The position numbers were made by a program, and so were the translations under genes. Under the pieces are notes generated by a model. That model made no database searches. It was not told where the DNA came from and was given only the letters and a program-made list of their open reading frames with translations. DNA of 64,000 nt. It comes from Streptomyces diastaticus subsp. diastaticus. Its GTDB lineage: Bacteria; Actinomycetota; Actinomycetes; Streptomycetales; Streptomycetaceae. Of the stretch, positions 16,706 through 25,828 are shown piece by piece. Position 1 is the first letter of the stretch; each line of letters starts with the position of its first letter. The stretch covers positions 2,108,001 through 2,172,000 of the forward strand of contig NZ_BLLN01000005.1 in assembly GCF_011170125.1 (NCBI RefSeq), read 5' to 3'.

Positions 16706-17806
16706 TCAGCCCGTCGTGCAGGCGGGCAGCGCGCCGGTGCGGTCCTCGCGGATCTTCTTCAGGGAGTCGAGCGCGTCGTCGATGGTGTCGACCTTGACGA
16801 GGGTGAGGCCGTCGGGGATGTCCCGGGCGGCGGTGGCGCAGTTGTCGGCCGGGGTGAGGAAGAACCGCGCGCCTTTGGCGCGGGCCCCGACGGTCTTCAT
16901 GCTGATACCGCCGATGGGGCCGACCGTCCCCTCCTCGTCGATGGTGCCGGTGCCGGCGATGAACTTGCCGCCGGTCAGGTCGTCGGGGCTGAGCTTGTCG
17001 ACGATGCCGAGGGCGAACATCAGCCCCGCGCTCGGGCCGCCGACGTCGGCCAGCTTGATGTCGACGGTGAACGGGAAGGTGTGGTCGGTGCCGGCCTGGA
17101 TGCCGACGATGGCCCGCTCGGCCTCGGCGCCGCTCTTGCCGGCGCGTGCGGTGGTGACGGTGACCCGCTCGGTGGAGGCGGGCTCCTCGCCGGCCTTCTC
17201 GGCGGCGGCCGCGTCGGCGGCGGGGACGATGGTGAAGACGACCGGCTCGCCCGGCTCGTGCTTGGTCACCAGTTTCGCGACGTCGCCGGGCTTGCGGACC
17301 GGGGAGCCGTCCACGCTCTTGATGACGTCCCCGGCGTGCAGCTTGCCCTCGGCCGGGTTGCCCTTGACGACGGTGGCGACGACGACCCGGGTGGAGACCG
17401 GGATGTCCAGCTCGCGCAGGGCGGCGACCTTGGCGCTCTCCTGCGACTGGGAGAACTCCTCGGCGTTCTCCTGCGTGGACTGCTCCTCGGTCTTGCCGTC
17501 GGGGTAGAGCGTCTCGTGCGGCACCACCACGTTGTCGTGGGCGAGCCAGCCGGCGACGGCCTGGAAGAGGTTCATCCGGTAGTCGGGGCTGGTGACCCGG
17601 ACCGTGGTCATGTTGAGGTGGCCGTCGGTCGGATAGGTCTTGTGGCCCTTGATGTCGAGGACGGGCTCCCCGTCGTGGTCGCCGAGGGTGTTGACGGTCG
17701 GCCCGGGCGTCATCTCCGCGTACGGCACCTTGATGAGCACTCCCGCGCAGAGCAGCGCGATCAGCAGCAAGGTGGACGTCAGCATCGTCGCGGTACGGCG
17801 TGGCAT
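16706..17806 (-). CDS. membrane-anchored PDZ/Lon-like serine protease (YlbL type)
   Basis: A 366-residue protein. An N-terminal helix (TSTLLLIALLCAGVLIKVPY) anchors it, with the rest outside. A PDZ domain lies at about residues 140-210 (VVKGNPAEGKLHAGDVIKSV). A Lon S16 protease domain follows, with the nucleophile in VGGPSAGLMFALG and the catalytic Lys in GPIGGISMKTVGA, so the Ser-Lys dyad is intact. It lacks the ATPase domain of true Lon. Proposed to process or degrade extracytoplasmic proteins; substrates unknown. Confidence 0.9.
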   Translation of the reverse strand: MPRRTATMLTSTLLLIALLCAGVLIKVPYAEMTPGPTVNTLGDHDGEPVLDIKGHKTYPTDGHLNMTTVRVTSPDYRMNLFQAVAGWLAHDNVVVPHETLYPDGKTEEQSTQENAEEFSQSQESAKVAALRELDIPVSTRVVVATVVKGNPAEGKLHAGDVIKSVDGSPVRKPGDVAKLVTKHEPGEPVVFTIVPAADAAAAEKAGEEPASTERVTVTTARAGKSGAEAERAIVGIQAGTDHTFPFTVDIKLADVGGPSAGLMFALGIVDKLSPDDLTGGKFIAGTGTIDEEGTVGPIGGISMKTVGARAKGARFFLTPADNCATAARDIPDGLTLVKVDTIDDALDSLKKIREDRTGALPACTTG

Positions 17807-17831
17807 GGCACGACAGTACGGGACCAGGCTG

Positions 17832-18089
17832 TCAGCGCACCGCCGGGGCCGGTCCGTCCGAGGGCTGCGGCTCCTGCTTCGGGGCGTCCGCCGCCGTCGC
17901 TTCGGCGGGCAGGCCGGAGTCCGCCTCGGCCGTCTCGCCGTGCGCCTTCTCCATGGCGGCGCGGAACCGCGCGTAGCCCGCCAGCTCGGGTCCGTCGTTC
18001 CTGCCCGGGTTGCGGGCCGCCCAGCTCCCCCAGAGGGCCGCGCCTATCGCGGCCATGAACGGAATGAGCAGCCAGGCGAGCGCCGCCAT
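17832..18089 (-). CDS. small single-helix membrane protein
   Basis: An 85-residue protein. An N-terminal hydrophobic helix (MAALAWLLIPFMAAIGAALW) is followed by a charged, then P/A/E-rich tail (DAPKQEPQPSDGPAPAVR). GGAGG lies five bases before the ATG. It lies 25 bp upstream of the PDZ-protease gene on the same strand, so the two are probably co-transcribed. Function unknown. Confidence 0.75.
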   Translation of the reverse strand: MAALAWLLIPFMAAIGAALWGSWAARNPGRNDGPELAGYARFRAAMEKAHGETAEADSGLPAEATAADAPKQEPQPSDGPAPAVR

Positions 18090-18301
18090 GCGTACCTCCA
18101 CGGAGCCGTGTCGAACTGGCCGATCAGCAGATGAAAGGTCTGCACGCCCAACGCTCGGCCTCCGGACAAAGTTCCGCAACCGGAACGATTCTGCCCAGGG
18201 ATGGCGGGCCCACCGCCGGCCGCGTGGACACGGCAGCGACCCGCTCACCGCGCGTTGCGGCGAACGGGTCAGCCGGGCGTCCCGCAGGACCCGCCCGCGA
18301 C

Positions 18302-18796
18302 TCAGCAGGCGCCGACCCACTCCTCGGTGCCGTCGCCGAAGGTCTGGTGCTTCCAGAGCGGCACCTCGTGCTTGAGGTCGTCGATGAGCATCCGGCAGGC
18401 GGCGAACGCCTCGGCGCGGTGCGGGCAGGAGACGGCGGCGATCACCGCGATCTCGCCGACCTTGAGGTCGCCGGTGCGGTGGACGGCGGCGAGCGCCCGC
18501 ACCGGGTGGGCGGCGACGACCCGCTCGGCGACGCGGCGCAGCTCCGCCTCGGCCGTGGGGTGGGCGGAGTAGCCGAGCCGGGCCACCTCGGCGCCGCCGT
18601 CGTGGTTGCGCACGGTGCCGACGAAGAGGGCGGTGCCGCCCGCCGCGTCCTCGCCGACCGCCTTGAACACCTCGTCCAGCGAGAGCGGGGTGTCGCGCAC
18701 GGCCAGCAACGCGATCGGGTCGGCGGCGGCCCGCTCCCCCGGGTGGTCCGCACGCTCCGGGTGCTCGGGCTGGGGGGACGCCTGGGTGGATGCCAT
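18302..18796 (-). CDS. moaE: molybdopterin synthase catalytic subunit
   Basis: A 164-residue MoaE, the large subunit of molybdopterin synthase, which transfers sulfur from MoaD thiocarboxylate to precursor Z. Motifs: ALFVGTVRNHDGG, HRTGDLKVGEIAV, SCPHRAEAFAACR and KHEVPLWKHQTFGDG, with the catalytic lysine in the last. The first 25 residues are a disordered lead. No moaD gene is adjacent, but moeZ, which activates MoaD, is elsewhere in this window. Confidence 0.92.
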   Translation of the reverse strand: MASTQASPQPEHPERADHPGERAAADPIALLAVRDTPLSLDEVFKAVGEDAAGGTALFVGTVRNHDGGAEVARLGYSAHPTAEAELRRVAERVVAAHPVRALAAVHRTGDLKVGEIAVIAAVSCPHRAEAFAACRMLIDDLKHEVPLWKHQTFGDGTEEWVGAC

Positions 18797-18900
18797 ACCG
18801 CCATCGTGCCCCACCGGGCGCCCCACGGGGAACAGTGGTTCCCACCGGCCGGGGGCGTGCCGTGCTGGAGTGTCCTCCAAGCCGGTCGCCCCCGGCGCGC

Positions 18901-20163
18901 TCAGATCCGGCGCCGCGCCTTCCGGGCCCGGCGCACGATGGCGGCCGTGCCGAGCAGGGCGACGGTGGCTCCGGCGGCTCCCGCGGCGGTGGCGTCCTTG
19001 CGGCCCAGGCGCCGCCCGGCGACGGTGTGGCGTCCGGCGACCTCCGCCAGCAGTTCCCCGAGGACCTCCTCGTTGGTCCACCGCGGCCGCCATCCTGCGT
19101 GGTGCAGCCTGCTGCCGCTGACCACCCAGGGGTACATCGTGTACGCCAGGTCACCGGCGGGGGACGGGGTGAGGCCGATCCGGTGGAGGCGCGCGGCGGC
19201 GCCCAGCGCCACGGCGGAGGGCAGCTCCATGCGGCGGATGCCGCTCAGCTCCTCGACCTCCTCCTGCTCCAGCCAGCCGTCGCACCCGACGGCGAGGTCG
19301 CCCTCGACCCGCTCCAGCACCGCGTACTCCAGGGCTGCGCACAGGTCCTCGATGTGGCAGAACTGCCAGGCGGGCCGCGAGTCGGCGACGACCAGCAGCC
19401 GGGGCGACTCGAAGTACCTGGTCAGCGCGGTGTCGGTGCCGCCGCCGACCAGCACGGCGGGGCGCACCACGGTGACGTTGAGTCCGGGGTGGGTGCGTGG
19501 GGCGCGTCTGGCGAGCCGCTCGATCTCCAGGAGGTCGCCGACGCCGGTCGCCTCGGCGGTGGCGCGCAGTTCGGCGTCCTCCGAGAGCGGCAGGTCGTTG
19601 TCGGGGAGCGCGCCGTAGACCATGGCCGAGGTGCAGAGCACCACGCGGTGCACACCGGCGGCCGGGGCGGCGGTCAGCACGGTCTGGGTGCCGCGGACGT
19701 TGAAGGCCGTCCGGGCGGCCGGGTCGGACTCCAGGTCGAGGTCGAGGGCGAGGTGGACGACGACGTCGACGCCGCGCAGCTTCTCGGCGAGCGCCGGGTC
19801 CCGTACGTCGAGGATCTGCCACTCGGCGCCTTCGCACTCCCCGCGCCGCTCGTCGATCGCGATGACCCGCTTGATCTCCTCGGAGGCGGCGAGCCGCTCG
19901 GTCAGCAGGGCGCCGACGCCGTCGGCGGCGCCGGTGACCGCGACCACGGGGCCGCGGACGGGACGGGCTGCCCGCTCCGTAGCGGGTTCGGGCGTGTCGG
20001 AGCTCCCGAAGGCCCCTTCGGGCGGGTTCCGGCTCTCGGAGAGGGGGTCGGTGGGGCCGGACGTTTCGGTCACATGCGTGCGGTCCGCATCGGCCGCGCT
20101 CGGTTCGGACGAGAGGTCGGCCGGGTTTCGCGCTGCGCGAACCTGCGGATCTGGGGAACTCAC
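18901..20163 (-). CDS. NAD-dependent epimerase/dehydratase (extended SDR)
   Basis: A 420-residue protein. A disordered acidic N-terminal 70 residues precedes a Rossmann fold with GAADGVGALL (GxxGxxG), DVRDPALAEKLRGVDVVVHLA, CTSAMVYG and VRPAVLVGGG; a basic, hydrophobic C-terminus (AAGAAGATVALLGTAAIVRRARKARRR) may be membrane-associated. The usual YxxxK pair is not evident after SAMVYG, so catalysis is doubtful. Start GTG at 20163 follows GGAG. The substrate is unknown. Confidence 0.8.
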   Translation of the reverse strand: MSSPDPQVRAARNPADLSSEPSAADADRTHVTETSGPTDPLSESRNPPEGAFGSSDTPEPATERAARPVRGPVVAVTGAADGVGALLTERLAASEEIKRVIAIDERRGECEGAEWQILDVRDPALAEKLRGVDVVVHLALDLDLESDPAARTAFNVRGTQTVLTAAPAAGVHRVVLCTSAMVYGALPDNDLPLSEDAELRATAEATGVGDLLEIERLARRAPRTHPGLNVTVVRPAVLVGGGTDTALTRYFESPRLLVVADSRPAWQFCHIEDLCAALEYAVLERVEGDLAVGCDGWLEQEEVEELSGIRRMELPSAVALGAAARLHRIGLTPSPAGDLAYTMYPWVVSGSRLHHAGWRPRWTNEEVLGELLAEVAGRHTVAGRRLGRKDATAAGAAGATVALLGTAAIVRRARKARRRI

Positions 20164-20188
20164 CAGGTGTCTCCAGCGGTTGTCTTCA

Positions 20189-20216
20189 GTACGTACCCGA
20201 AAGACACGTACGTACC
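20189..20216. promoter_or_regulatory. GTACGTACC direct repeat in divergent promoter region
   Basis: GTACGTACC occurs at 20189-20197 and again at 20208-20216, 19 bp apart (about two helical turns), in the gap between the divergent SDR and DUF2342 genes. Confidence 0.3.
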
Positions 20217-20355
20217 AGGTGGCGTCCATCCTGCCGCAGCCCGCGCCCCGGCGGAGCACCGCGCCCCGACGGGCTCCCGGTGTCTACGCTGGGAAGTGAT
20301 GTCGGGCAAGCCGCCGCCGGACGCGCACCGGTGGCCCTACCAGCCGAGGATTCCC

Positions 20356-21855
20356 GTGAGTGACACCCCATTCGGATTCGGCCTTCCGCCGGAGGAGCCG
20401 GACGACGGCGACGAGGGCAAGAAGAAGGACCCCCAGGGCGGTGGCGCCGGCCAGGGCCCGACCAACCCGCTCGGATTCGGCATGCCCGGTATGCCGGGCA
20501 TCGGCCCGGGCGCCGGCGACAACCCGTTCGCCGCGATGTTCGGTTCGCTGAACCCGGCGGACCTGGGCGCCGCCTTCCAGCAGCTCGGCCAGATGCTCTC
20601 GTACGAGGGCGGCCCGGTGAACTGGGACATGGCCAAGCAGATCGCCCGCCAGACGGTGGCCCAGGGCACCGCCGACGGCAGCAAGGACGCGAGCGTCGGC
20701 GCGGCCGAGCGGCACGCCGTCGACGAGGCGGTGCGCCTGGCCGACCACTGGCTCGACGGCGTGACCGCGCTGCCCTCCGGGGCCGGCACCTCGGTGGCGT
20801 GGAGCCGCGCGGAGTGGGTCGAGGCGACGCTGCCGGTCTGGCAGGAGCTGGTCGACCCGGTCGCGGAGCGGGTCGGCGCCGCCATGGGCGACGTGCTGCC
20901 CGAGGAGATGAAGGCCATGGCGGGCCCGCTGCTCGGCATGATGCGCTCCATGGGCGGCGCCATGTTCGGCACGCAGATGGGCCAGGCCGTCGGCACCCTC
21001 GCCGGTGAGGTCGTCGGTTCCACGGACGTGGGGCTGCCGCTCGGCCCGGCCGGCAAGGCGGCCCTGCTGCCGCTGAACATCGAGGCCCTCGGCAAGGACC
21101 TCGGCATCCCGCTGGAGGAGGTCCGCCTCTACCTGGCTCTGCGGGAGGCCGCCCACCAGCGGCTCTTCGCCCACGTGCCGTGGCTGCGCTCGCACCTCTT
21201 CGGCGCCGTCGAGGGGTACGCCCGCGGCATCGACGTGGACACCGCCAAGCTGGAGGACGCGGTCAGCCAGCTCGACCCGTCCAACCCGGAGCAGCTCCAG
21301 GAAGCCCTTCAGCAGGGCATGTTCCAGCCGGAGGACACCCCGCAGCAGAAGGCCGCGCTGGCCCGTCTGGAGACGGCCCTGGCGCTGGTCGAGGGCTGGG
21401 TCGACGCCGTGGTCCACGAGGCCGCCAAGCCGCGCCTGGCCTCGGCCGACGCGCTGCGCGAGACGCTGCGCCGCCGCCGCGCCTCCGGCGGTCCGGCGGA
21501 GCAGACCTTCGCCACGCTGATCGGCCTGGAGCTGCGCCCCCGCCGCCTGCGGGACGCCTCCCGGCTGTGGGCCTCGCTGGCGGACGCCCGGGGCTCCGAC
21601 GGGCGGGACGCCCTCTGGGAGCACCCGGACATGCTGCCGACCGCGCAGGACCTGGACGACCCGGACGGCTTCGTCCACCGTGAGCACGCGGACTTCTCCG
21701 AGCTGGACAAACTGCTCGGCGAGGCCGCGGGCGGCCCGTCCCTCTCCAAGGACCAGTCCGGTGAGCAGGGCGACTCCCGGGAGCGGGACAAGGGCGCCGC
21801 CGAGGACCGTGACGGCGACGGCGAGGACCGGGAAGGCGGCGAGGGTCCCCGGTGA
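20356..21855 (+). CDS. zincin-like metalloprotease, DUF2342 family
   Basis: A 499-residue protein of the actinobacterial zinc-dependent metalloprotease family (zincin_2). The N-terminal 90 residues are G/P-rich and disordered; the core holds VNWDMAKQIARQTVAQG, GAMFGTQMGQAVGTLAGEV and the degenerate metal site LREAAHQRLFAHVPWL, where the family has EAxHxRLF in place of HExxH. A glutamate/aspartate-rich tail ends the protein. Activity is not established. Start GTG at 20356 (VSDTPFGFGLPPEEP) follows GAGGA. The stop overlaps the NUDIX start by four bases. Confidence 0.87.
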   Translation: MSDTPFGFGLPPEEPDDGDEGKKKDPQGGGAGQGPTNPLGFGMPGMPGIGPGAGDNPFAAMFGSLNPADLGAAFQQLGQMLSYEGGPVNWDMAKQIARQTVAQGTADGSKDASVGAAERHAVDEAVRLADHWLDGVTALPSGAGTSVAWSRAEWVEATLPVWQELVDPVAERVGAAMGDVLPEEMKAMAGPLLGMMRSMGGAMFGTQMGQAVGTLAGEVVGSTDVGLPLGPAGKAALLPLNIEALGKDLGIPLEEVRLYLALREAAHQRLFAHVPWLRSHLFGAVEGYARGIDVDTAKLEDAVSQLDPSNPEQLQEALQQGMFQPEDTPQQKAALARLETALALVEGWVDAVVHEAAKPRLASADALRETLRRRRASGGPAEQTFATLIGLELRPRRLRDASRLWASLADARGSDGRDALWEHPDMLPTAQDLDDPDGFVHREHADFSELDKLLGEAAGGPSLSKDQSGEQGDSRERDKGAAEDRDGDGEDREGGEGPR

Positions 21856-22385
21856 CCCTCCACGACGACGCGGTCCTCGTCCTCAAGGGGTACGAGGCCC
21901 AGCCGGAGCTGTGCCGGCAGTACCTGGACCACCTGGCGGCCCACCCCGACGGTGTGTACAAGCCGTGCGTCGCCGGGCATCTCACCGCCAGCGCGCTGGT
22001 GCTCGACCCGTCCCGCGGGCAGGTCCTGCTCACCCTCCACCGCAAGCTGAACATGTGGCTCCAGATGGGCGGCCACTGCGAGGCCGAGGACATCTCGGTG
22101 GCCCGGGCCGCGCTGCGCGAGGCGACCGAGGAGTCGGGCATCCCGGGCCTGGAGCTGCTTCCGGGCGGGCCGGTCCGCCTCGACCGGCATCGCATCCCCG
22201 CTCCGTGCCACTGGCACCTGGACGTCCAGTACGCCGCCGTCGCCCCGCCGGGCGCGGACGCGGCGATCAGCGACGAGTCCCTGGACCTGCGCTGGTTCGG
22301 CTATGACGAGGTGGCGGGGGTGGCCGACGCCTCGGTCGTCCGGCTGCTGGCAGCCGCCCGGGACCGGCTGGCCGCGGCCGGCTGA
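21852..22385 (+). CDS. NUDIX hydrolase
   Basis: A 177-residue NUDIX protein. The box reads GGHCEAEDISVARAALREATEESGI: REATEESGI is canonical, but the spacing before it is about two residues longer than the standard box. The start GTG overlaps the preceding TGA (GTGA), so translation is probably coupled to the metalloprotease. The nucleotide substrate cannot be told from sequence. Confidence 0.88.
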   Translation: MTLHDDAVLVLKGYEAQPELCRQYLDHLAAHPDGVYKPCVAGHLTASALVLDPSRGQVLLTLHRKLNMWLQMGGHCEAEDISVARAALREATEESGIPGLELLPGGPVRLDRHRIPAPCHWHLDVQYAAVAPPGADAAISDESLDLRWFGYDEVAGVADASVVRLLAAARDRLAAAG

Positions 22386-22400
22386 CCCGGCGGGGGCGGC

Positions 22401-22464
22401 GCGGCCCGGGAGGAGCGTGCGGTAGCGGGCCCTGGCCGCGTGCCGCACGCTCCTCCCGGGCCGC
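22401..22464. terminator. 22-bp perfect hairpin, bidirectional terminator
   Basis: Arms 22401-22422 and 22443-22464 are perfectly complementary over 22 bp around a 20-base loop, between the convergent NUDIX and AIM24 genes. Confidence 0.85.
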
Positions 22465-22543
22465 CTGCCGTACGGTCTCGGCGGTCGGGCGCGGCCGGAG
22501 CCGCCCGGCCCACCCCTCGCACAGCCCCGGGCCGCGGGTGCCG

Positions 22544-23293
22544 TCAGCTCCAGACGTTGCCCTGGTTCATCCCGCGGGCGCCCTGCTGGCCCATGCCGAA
22601 CTGCCCGGCGAGTCCGCCGGTGGCGGCGTTCTGCGGGGGCAGCAGTTCGCTGGGCTGGACCAGGGCGAAGCCGGAGCCGAGGAAGCTCAGCTCCCAGCCC
22701 TCCCCGGTGCTGCCGCGCCGCCGCCAGACGCCGGAGGAGTGGGTCTGGGCCTGCATCTGCACCCGCAGCGAGGTCGACCAGGCGACGATGGCGTCCGCGT
22801 CCGCGCTGACGTACTTCTCCGGGGTCACCTGGAGCATCAGCGGCGGGCCGGAGGTCATCAGGGCGATCTTGCCGCGGCCGGTGATGTTGAGCTGGTACTT
22901 GCCCGAGCCGGAGATGCCGAACTGGCTGTCCACGGCGAGGACCTCGGCGTGCAGCGAGGAGTCCATGGCGAGGACGTAGGAGCTGTCGACGGTCAGTCCG
23001 TCCTGCTCGACGTCGAGGATGTGGACGTACTGGGCGAGGTTGGCGAAGTAGACGCTGCCCTGGCCGGAGCAGCGCATGAGGTCGAGTCCCTCGCCGGTCC
23101 AGGCTCGGGCCTGCTGCTGGAGCGACTGGTACTCGCCGTCGAACTCGACGAGGCCCTGGTAGGCGACCATGGCGCCCTTGCGGGCGAGGATGTCGTCGTG
23201 GCCGGTGAGGGTGACCCTCAGCATCTGCGCGTTCTGCAGGGCGTAGCGGTCCTGGGACTGCTGCTCGGTGAAGGCGAAAAGCGGACTCTGCAT
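22544..23293 (-). CDS. AIM24-family protein
   Basis: A 249-residue protein with the AIM24/TerD-associated beta-rich fold: LARKGAMVAYQGLVEFDG, GEGLDLMRCSGQGSVYFA, VDSQFGISGSGKYQLNITGRG and a closing FALVQPSELL. It ends in a glycine/glutamine-rich tail. Function unknown in bacteria; the family name comes from a mitochondrial inner-membrane protein. It is the last of three consecutive minus-strand AIM24 genes. Confidence 0.85.
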   Translation of the reverse strand: MQSPLFAFTEQQSQDRYALQNAQMLRVTLTGHDDILARKGAMVAYQGLVEFDGEYQSLQQQARAWTGEGLDLMRCSGQGSVYFANLAQYVHILDVEQDGLTVDSSYVLAMDSSLHAEVLAVDSQFGISGSGKYQLNITGRGKIALMTSGPPLMLQVTPEKYVSADADAIVAWSTSLRVQMQAQTHSSGVWRRRGSTGEGWELSFLGSGFALVQPSELLPPQNAATGGLAGQFGMGQQGARGMNQGNVWS

Positions 23294-23308
23294 GGTGGTG
23301 GCTCCCCC

Positions 23309-23989
23309 TCAGCCCCGGACCCGGAGGCGGTCGGTGCTGTCCTCGCTGGGCTGGACGACGACGATCCCCTCGCCGGAGAACGCCATCTGGTACGCCTCGC
23401 CGCTGCCGCGGCCGATCATGGAGGACGCCTTGAAGCTGCGTTTCCCCTTGACCTTGAGCTGCGGTGACCAGGCGATGAGTGCGTCCGGGTCGACGTAGGT
23501 CTCGTCGTCGCCGCGACCGCAGTCGACGACGATGGGCGTACCGCGGGAGGTCAGCGCGACCCAGCCCTGGCCGCCGACGCGGACGTTCCACAGTCCCTGG
23601 CCGGCGAACTTGGCGAGCCCCTTGACCCGCTCCACGCCCCAGTCGAGCTGGGCGTCGAAGGCGAGGAGGTTGGTGCCGTTGACCGAGAGGGAGTCGCCGC
23701 CGAGGTCGATGGCGACGACGTCCGCGCCGTAGTCCGCGAGGTAGAGGAGTCCGTCGCCGGTGCACTTCATCAGCGGTGTGCCCTCGCCGGTGATCCACTG
23801 TCCGGCGATCTGGCGGACGGCCGGCGGGTTCGGTTCGTACTGGACGAAGCCTTCGTAGGCGACCATGGAGCCGGTGCGGGCATACAGGTCGTAGCCGCTC
23901 TGCATGGCGACCTTCACCATGCTGTGGCCGTGGTTCTCCATCCGGGCCGCGACGGGCGTCGGGGCGAAGCCCGCGAGCTGCTGGTTCAT
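23309..23989 (-). CDS. AIM24-family protein
   Basis: A 226-residue AIM24-type protein: YARTGSMVAYEGFVQYEP, GEGTPLMKCTGDGLLYLADYG, FAGQGLWNVRVGGQGWVALTSRGTP and GIVVVQPSED line up with the same blocks in both neighbours. The gap to the next gene is 15 bp and to the upstream gene 11 bp, so the three genes form one operon. Function unknown. Confidence 0.85.
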   Translation of the reverse strand: MNQQLAGFAPTPVAARMENHGHSMVKVAMQSGYDLYARTGSMVAYEGFVQYEPNPPAVRQIAGQWITGEGTPLMKCTGDGLLYLADYGADVVAIDLGGDSLSVNGTNLLAFDAQLDWGVERVKGLAKFAGQGLWNVRVGGQGWVALTSRGTPIVVDCGRGDDETYVDPDALIAWSPQLKVKGKRSFKASSMIGRGSGEAYQMAFSGEGIVVVQPSEDSTDRLRVRG

Positions 23990-24000
23990 GGCTTGCTCCC

Positions 24001-25695
24001 TCAGATCTCGTAGGGCTGGACGACGACGAAGTTGCCGGGGGCGCCCCGGAACTGGAGGTTCACACCCTCGCCGCTGTGCCCCGGGTAGGCGTTGCGCCTG
24101 ATCCTGACCTGGGAGGAGACGATGACCTGGGCGGCGGCGGACCAGGCGACGATCGCGTTGCTGTCGGCGAAGGTGGTGGGGGTGACGGGGAGGACCACGG
24201 GGGTGCCGCGGGTCTTCACGACGACCGTGCCGGTGCCCTGGAACTGCATGGTGAACAGGGCACCGCCGGGGATGCCGTGGCCGTCGATCCGCCGGACCTC
24301 GTAGGCGAGGGACTCGTCGAAGGCGAGGACGCTCTCCGCGCTGACGCAGATCGCGTCGCCCTGGAGTTCGACGGGGTGGAGGTTGGCCTCGTTCTCCGCG
24401 AGGAAGACCTGGCCGCCGCCGGTGCAGCGCATGAGCGACAGCTCCTGGCCGGTGGCGTTCCCGGTGATGCGTCCGGCGAAGCCCGCGCCCTTGTAGCCGA
24501 AGTCGACCTTGCCCTGGTACAGCACCATGCTGCCCTGCCGGGCCAGGACGGGCTGCGCGTCGACGCCGAGGTCGACCCGGACGAGCTGGCTGTTCTGCTG
24601 GGTCCAGCGGGTTCCGGTCGGGACCTCCCGGTACTTCTGGAAGGCGGCCGACACACCGGGCGTGCCGCCCTGCCCCGCGACGGGCCGCGGCTGGCCGTAC
24701 GGGCCCGGCGGTGGGGTCTGCCGGCCGGGGAAGCCGCCGGGGGCGGGCTGCGGCTGGCCGAAGCCGGGGGGCGGCGGGGCGTGGTGCCCGCCGGGCGGCT
24801 GCCCGGATCCGGCGGCGGGCGGCTGCCCGTACGGGCCCGGGGGCGGAGGCGGTGGCGGGGGAACCTGGCCGCCGGGGTGGGGGGCTGCTGGTGCCAGTGG
24901 CGCGGCCAGCGTGGGCGCGGCGTGCACGGGCGGCGGGGGCCCCTGGTGGCCGGTGTGCGGGTGGGGCGCGGGGGCGTGCGGTGCCTGCGGCGGAACGTGG
25001 CCGTCGGGCGTCTGCTGGGGAGCGGGGGCCTGCGGGGCACGCGGGGCCGGGGGTGCGGGCTGGTGCGGCAAGGTCTGCGCGGGCTGCGGGGCCGGGGGCG
25101 CGAAGGCCGGCGGGGCGAAAGCCGGGGCGGCTTCGGGGGCCTGGGGCGCGGGGGCCTGCGGTTCCTCCTCCAGGACCTCGCCGCCGAAGTTGCGCAGCAG
25201 CGCCTCCAGACCGCCGTCGAAGCCCTGGCCGACGGCGGCGAACCGCCAGACGTCCTTGACGTAGAAGTCGCCGAGCATCACGGCGCGCTCGGTGCTGAAC
25301 TCCGAACCGTCGAAGGAGTACCGCGCGACCTCTTCACCACCGGCGACGATCCGCAGGTGGCCGGGACCGATCTGGGACATCTGCCCGGCGCCGTCGATCG
25401 TCGCGGTGAAGGACAGCTTCTGGATCCGCGGCGGGATCTTCTCCAGCGTCACCCGGAACGACTCGGTGTCGCCCGCCTGCGCGCCGAGCAGTTGGAGCGA
25501 CTCCTCGGGGGAGGTGGGCTGGTTGAAGAAGATGAAGTACCGGTCGTCGGAGAGGCGCTCGTCGGCGTCGAGACCGAAGCAGCTGATGTCGAAGGTCAGC
25601 CCCGGTCCTGAGATCTGCACACCGACGTACAGGTCCGTGCCGGCCGTCAGGTCACCGATCCTGGCCTTGTGGCCGCGCTGGAATTCCCTGCCCAT
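24001..25695 (-). CDS. TerD-AIM24 fusion protein
   Basis: A 564-residue protein. Residues 1-175 are a TerD domain (FDISCFGLDADERLSDDRYFIFFNQ and SFTATIDG), where the acidic residues would form the calcium sites of the family. Residues 180-345 form a proline/glutamine/alanine/glycine linker. Residues 350-564 form an AIM24 domain (LARQGSMVLYQGKVDFG, LSLMRCTGGGQVFLAENEA, FRGAPGNFVVVQPYEI). TerD proteins belong to tellurite-resistance/stress clusters. It is first in a three-gene operon with two AIM24 proteins. No N-terminal signal. Confidence 0.88.
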   Translation of the reverse strand: MGREFQRGHKARIGDLTAGTDLYVGVQISGPGLTFDISCFGLDADERLSDDRYFIFFNQPTSPEESLQLLGAQAGDTESFRVTLEKIPPRIQKLSFTATIDGAGQMSQIGPGHLRIVAGGEEVARYSFDGSEFSTERAVMLGDFYVKDVWRFAAVGQGFDGGLEALLRNFGGEVLEEEPQAPAPQAPEAAPAFAPPAFAPPAPQPAQTLPHQPAPPAPRAPQAPAPQQTPDGHVPPQAPHAPAPHPHTGHQGPPPPVHAAPTLAAPLAPAAPHPGGQVPPPPPPPPGPYGQPPAAGSGQPPGGHHAPPPPGFGQPQPAPGGFPGRQTPPPGPYGQPRPVAGQGGTPGVSAAFQKYREVPTGTRWTQQNSQLVRVDLGVDAQPVLARQGSMVLYQGKVDFGYKGAGFAGRITGNATGQELSLMRCTGGGQVFLAENEANLHPVELQGDAICVSAESVLAFDESLAYEVRRIDGHGIPGGALFTMQFQGTGTVVVKTRGTPVVLPVTPTTFADSNAIVAWSAAAQVIVSSQVRIRRNAYPGHSGEGVNLQFRGAPGNFVVVQPYEI

Positions 25696-25828
25696 ACGAA
25701 ACGTCCGTCCCCCATCCCGAAGCTGCTACGTCGGGTCAGGCTAACCGCTCGGACCGACAACGCGGCGGGCCGGTACAGAGCCGGTACACAACGGTGGCCC
25801 GCGCTCCTCCCCGCCGGGCAGCTGCCGG

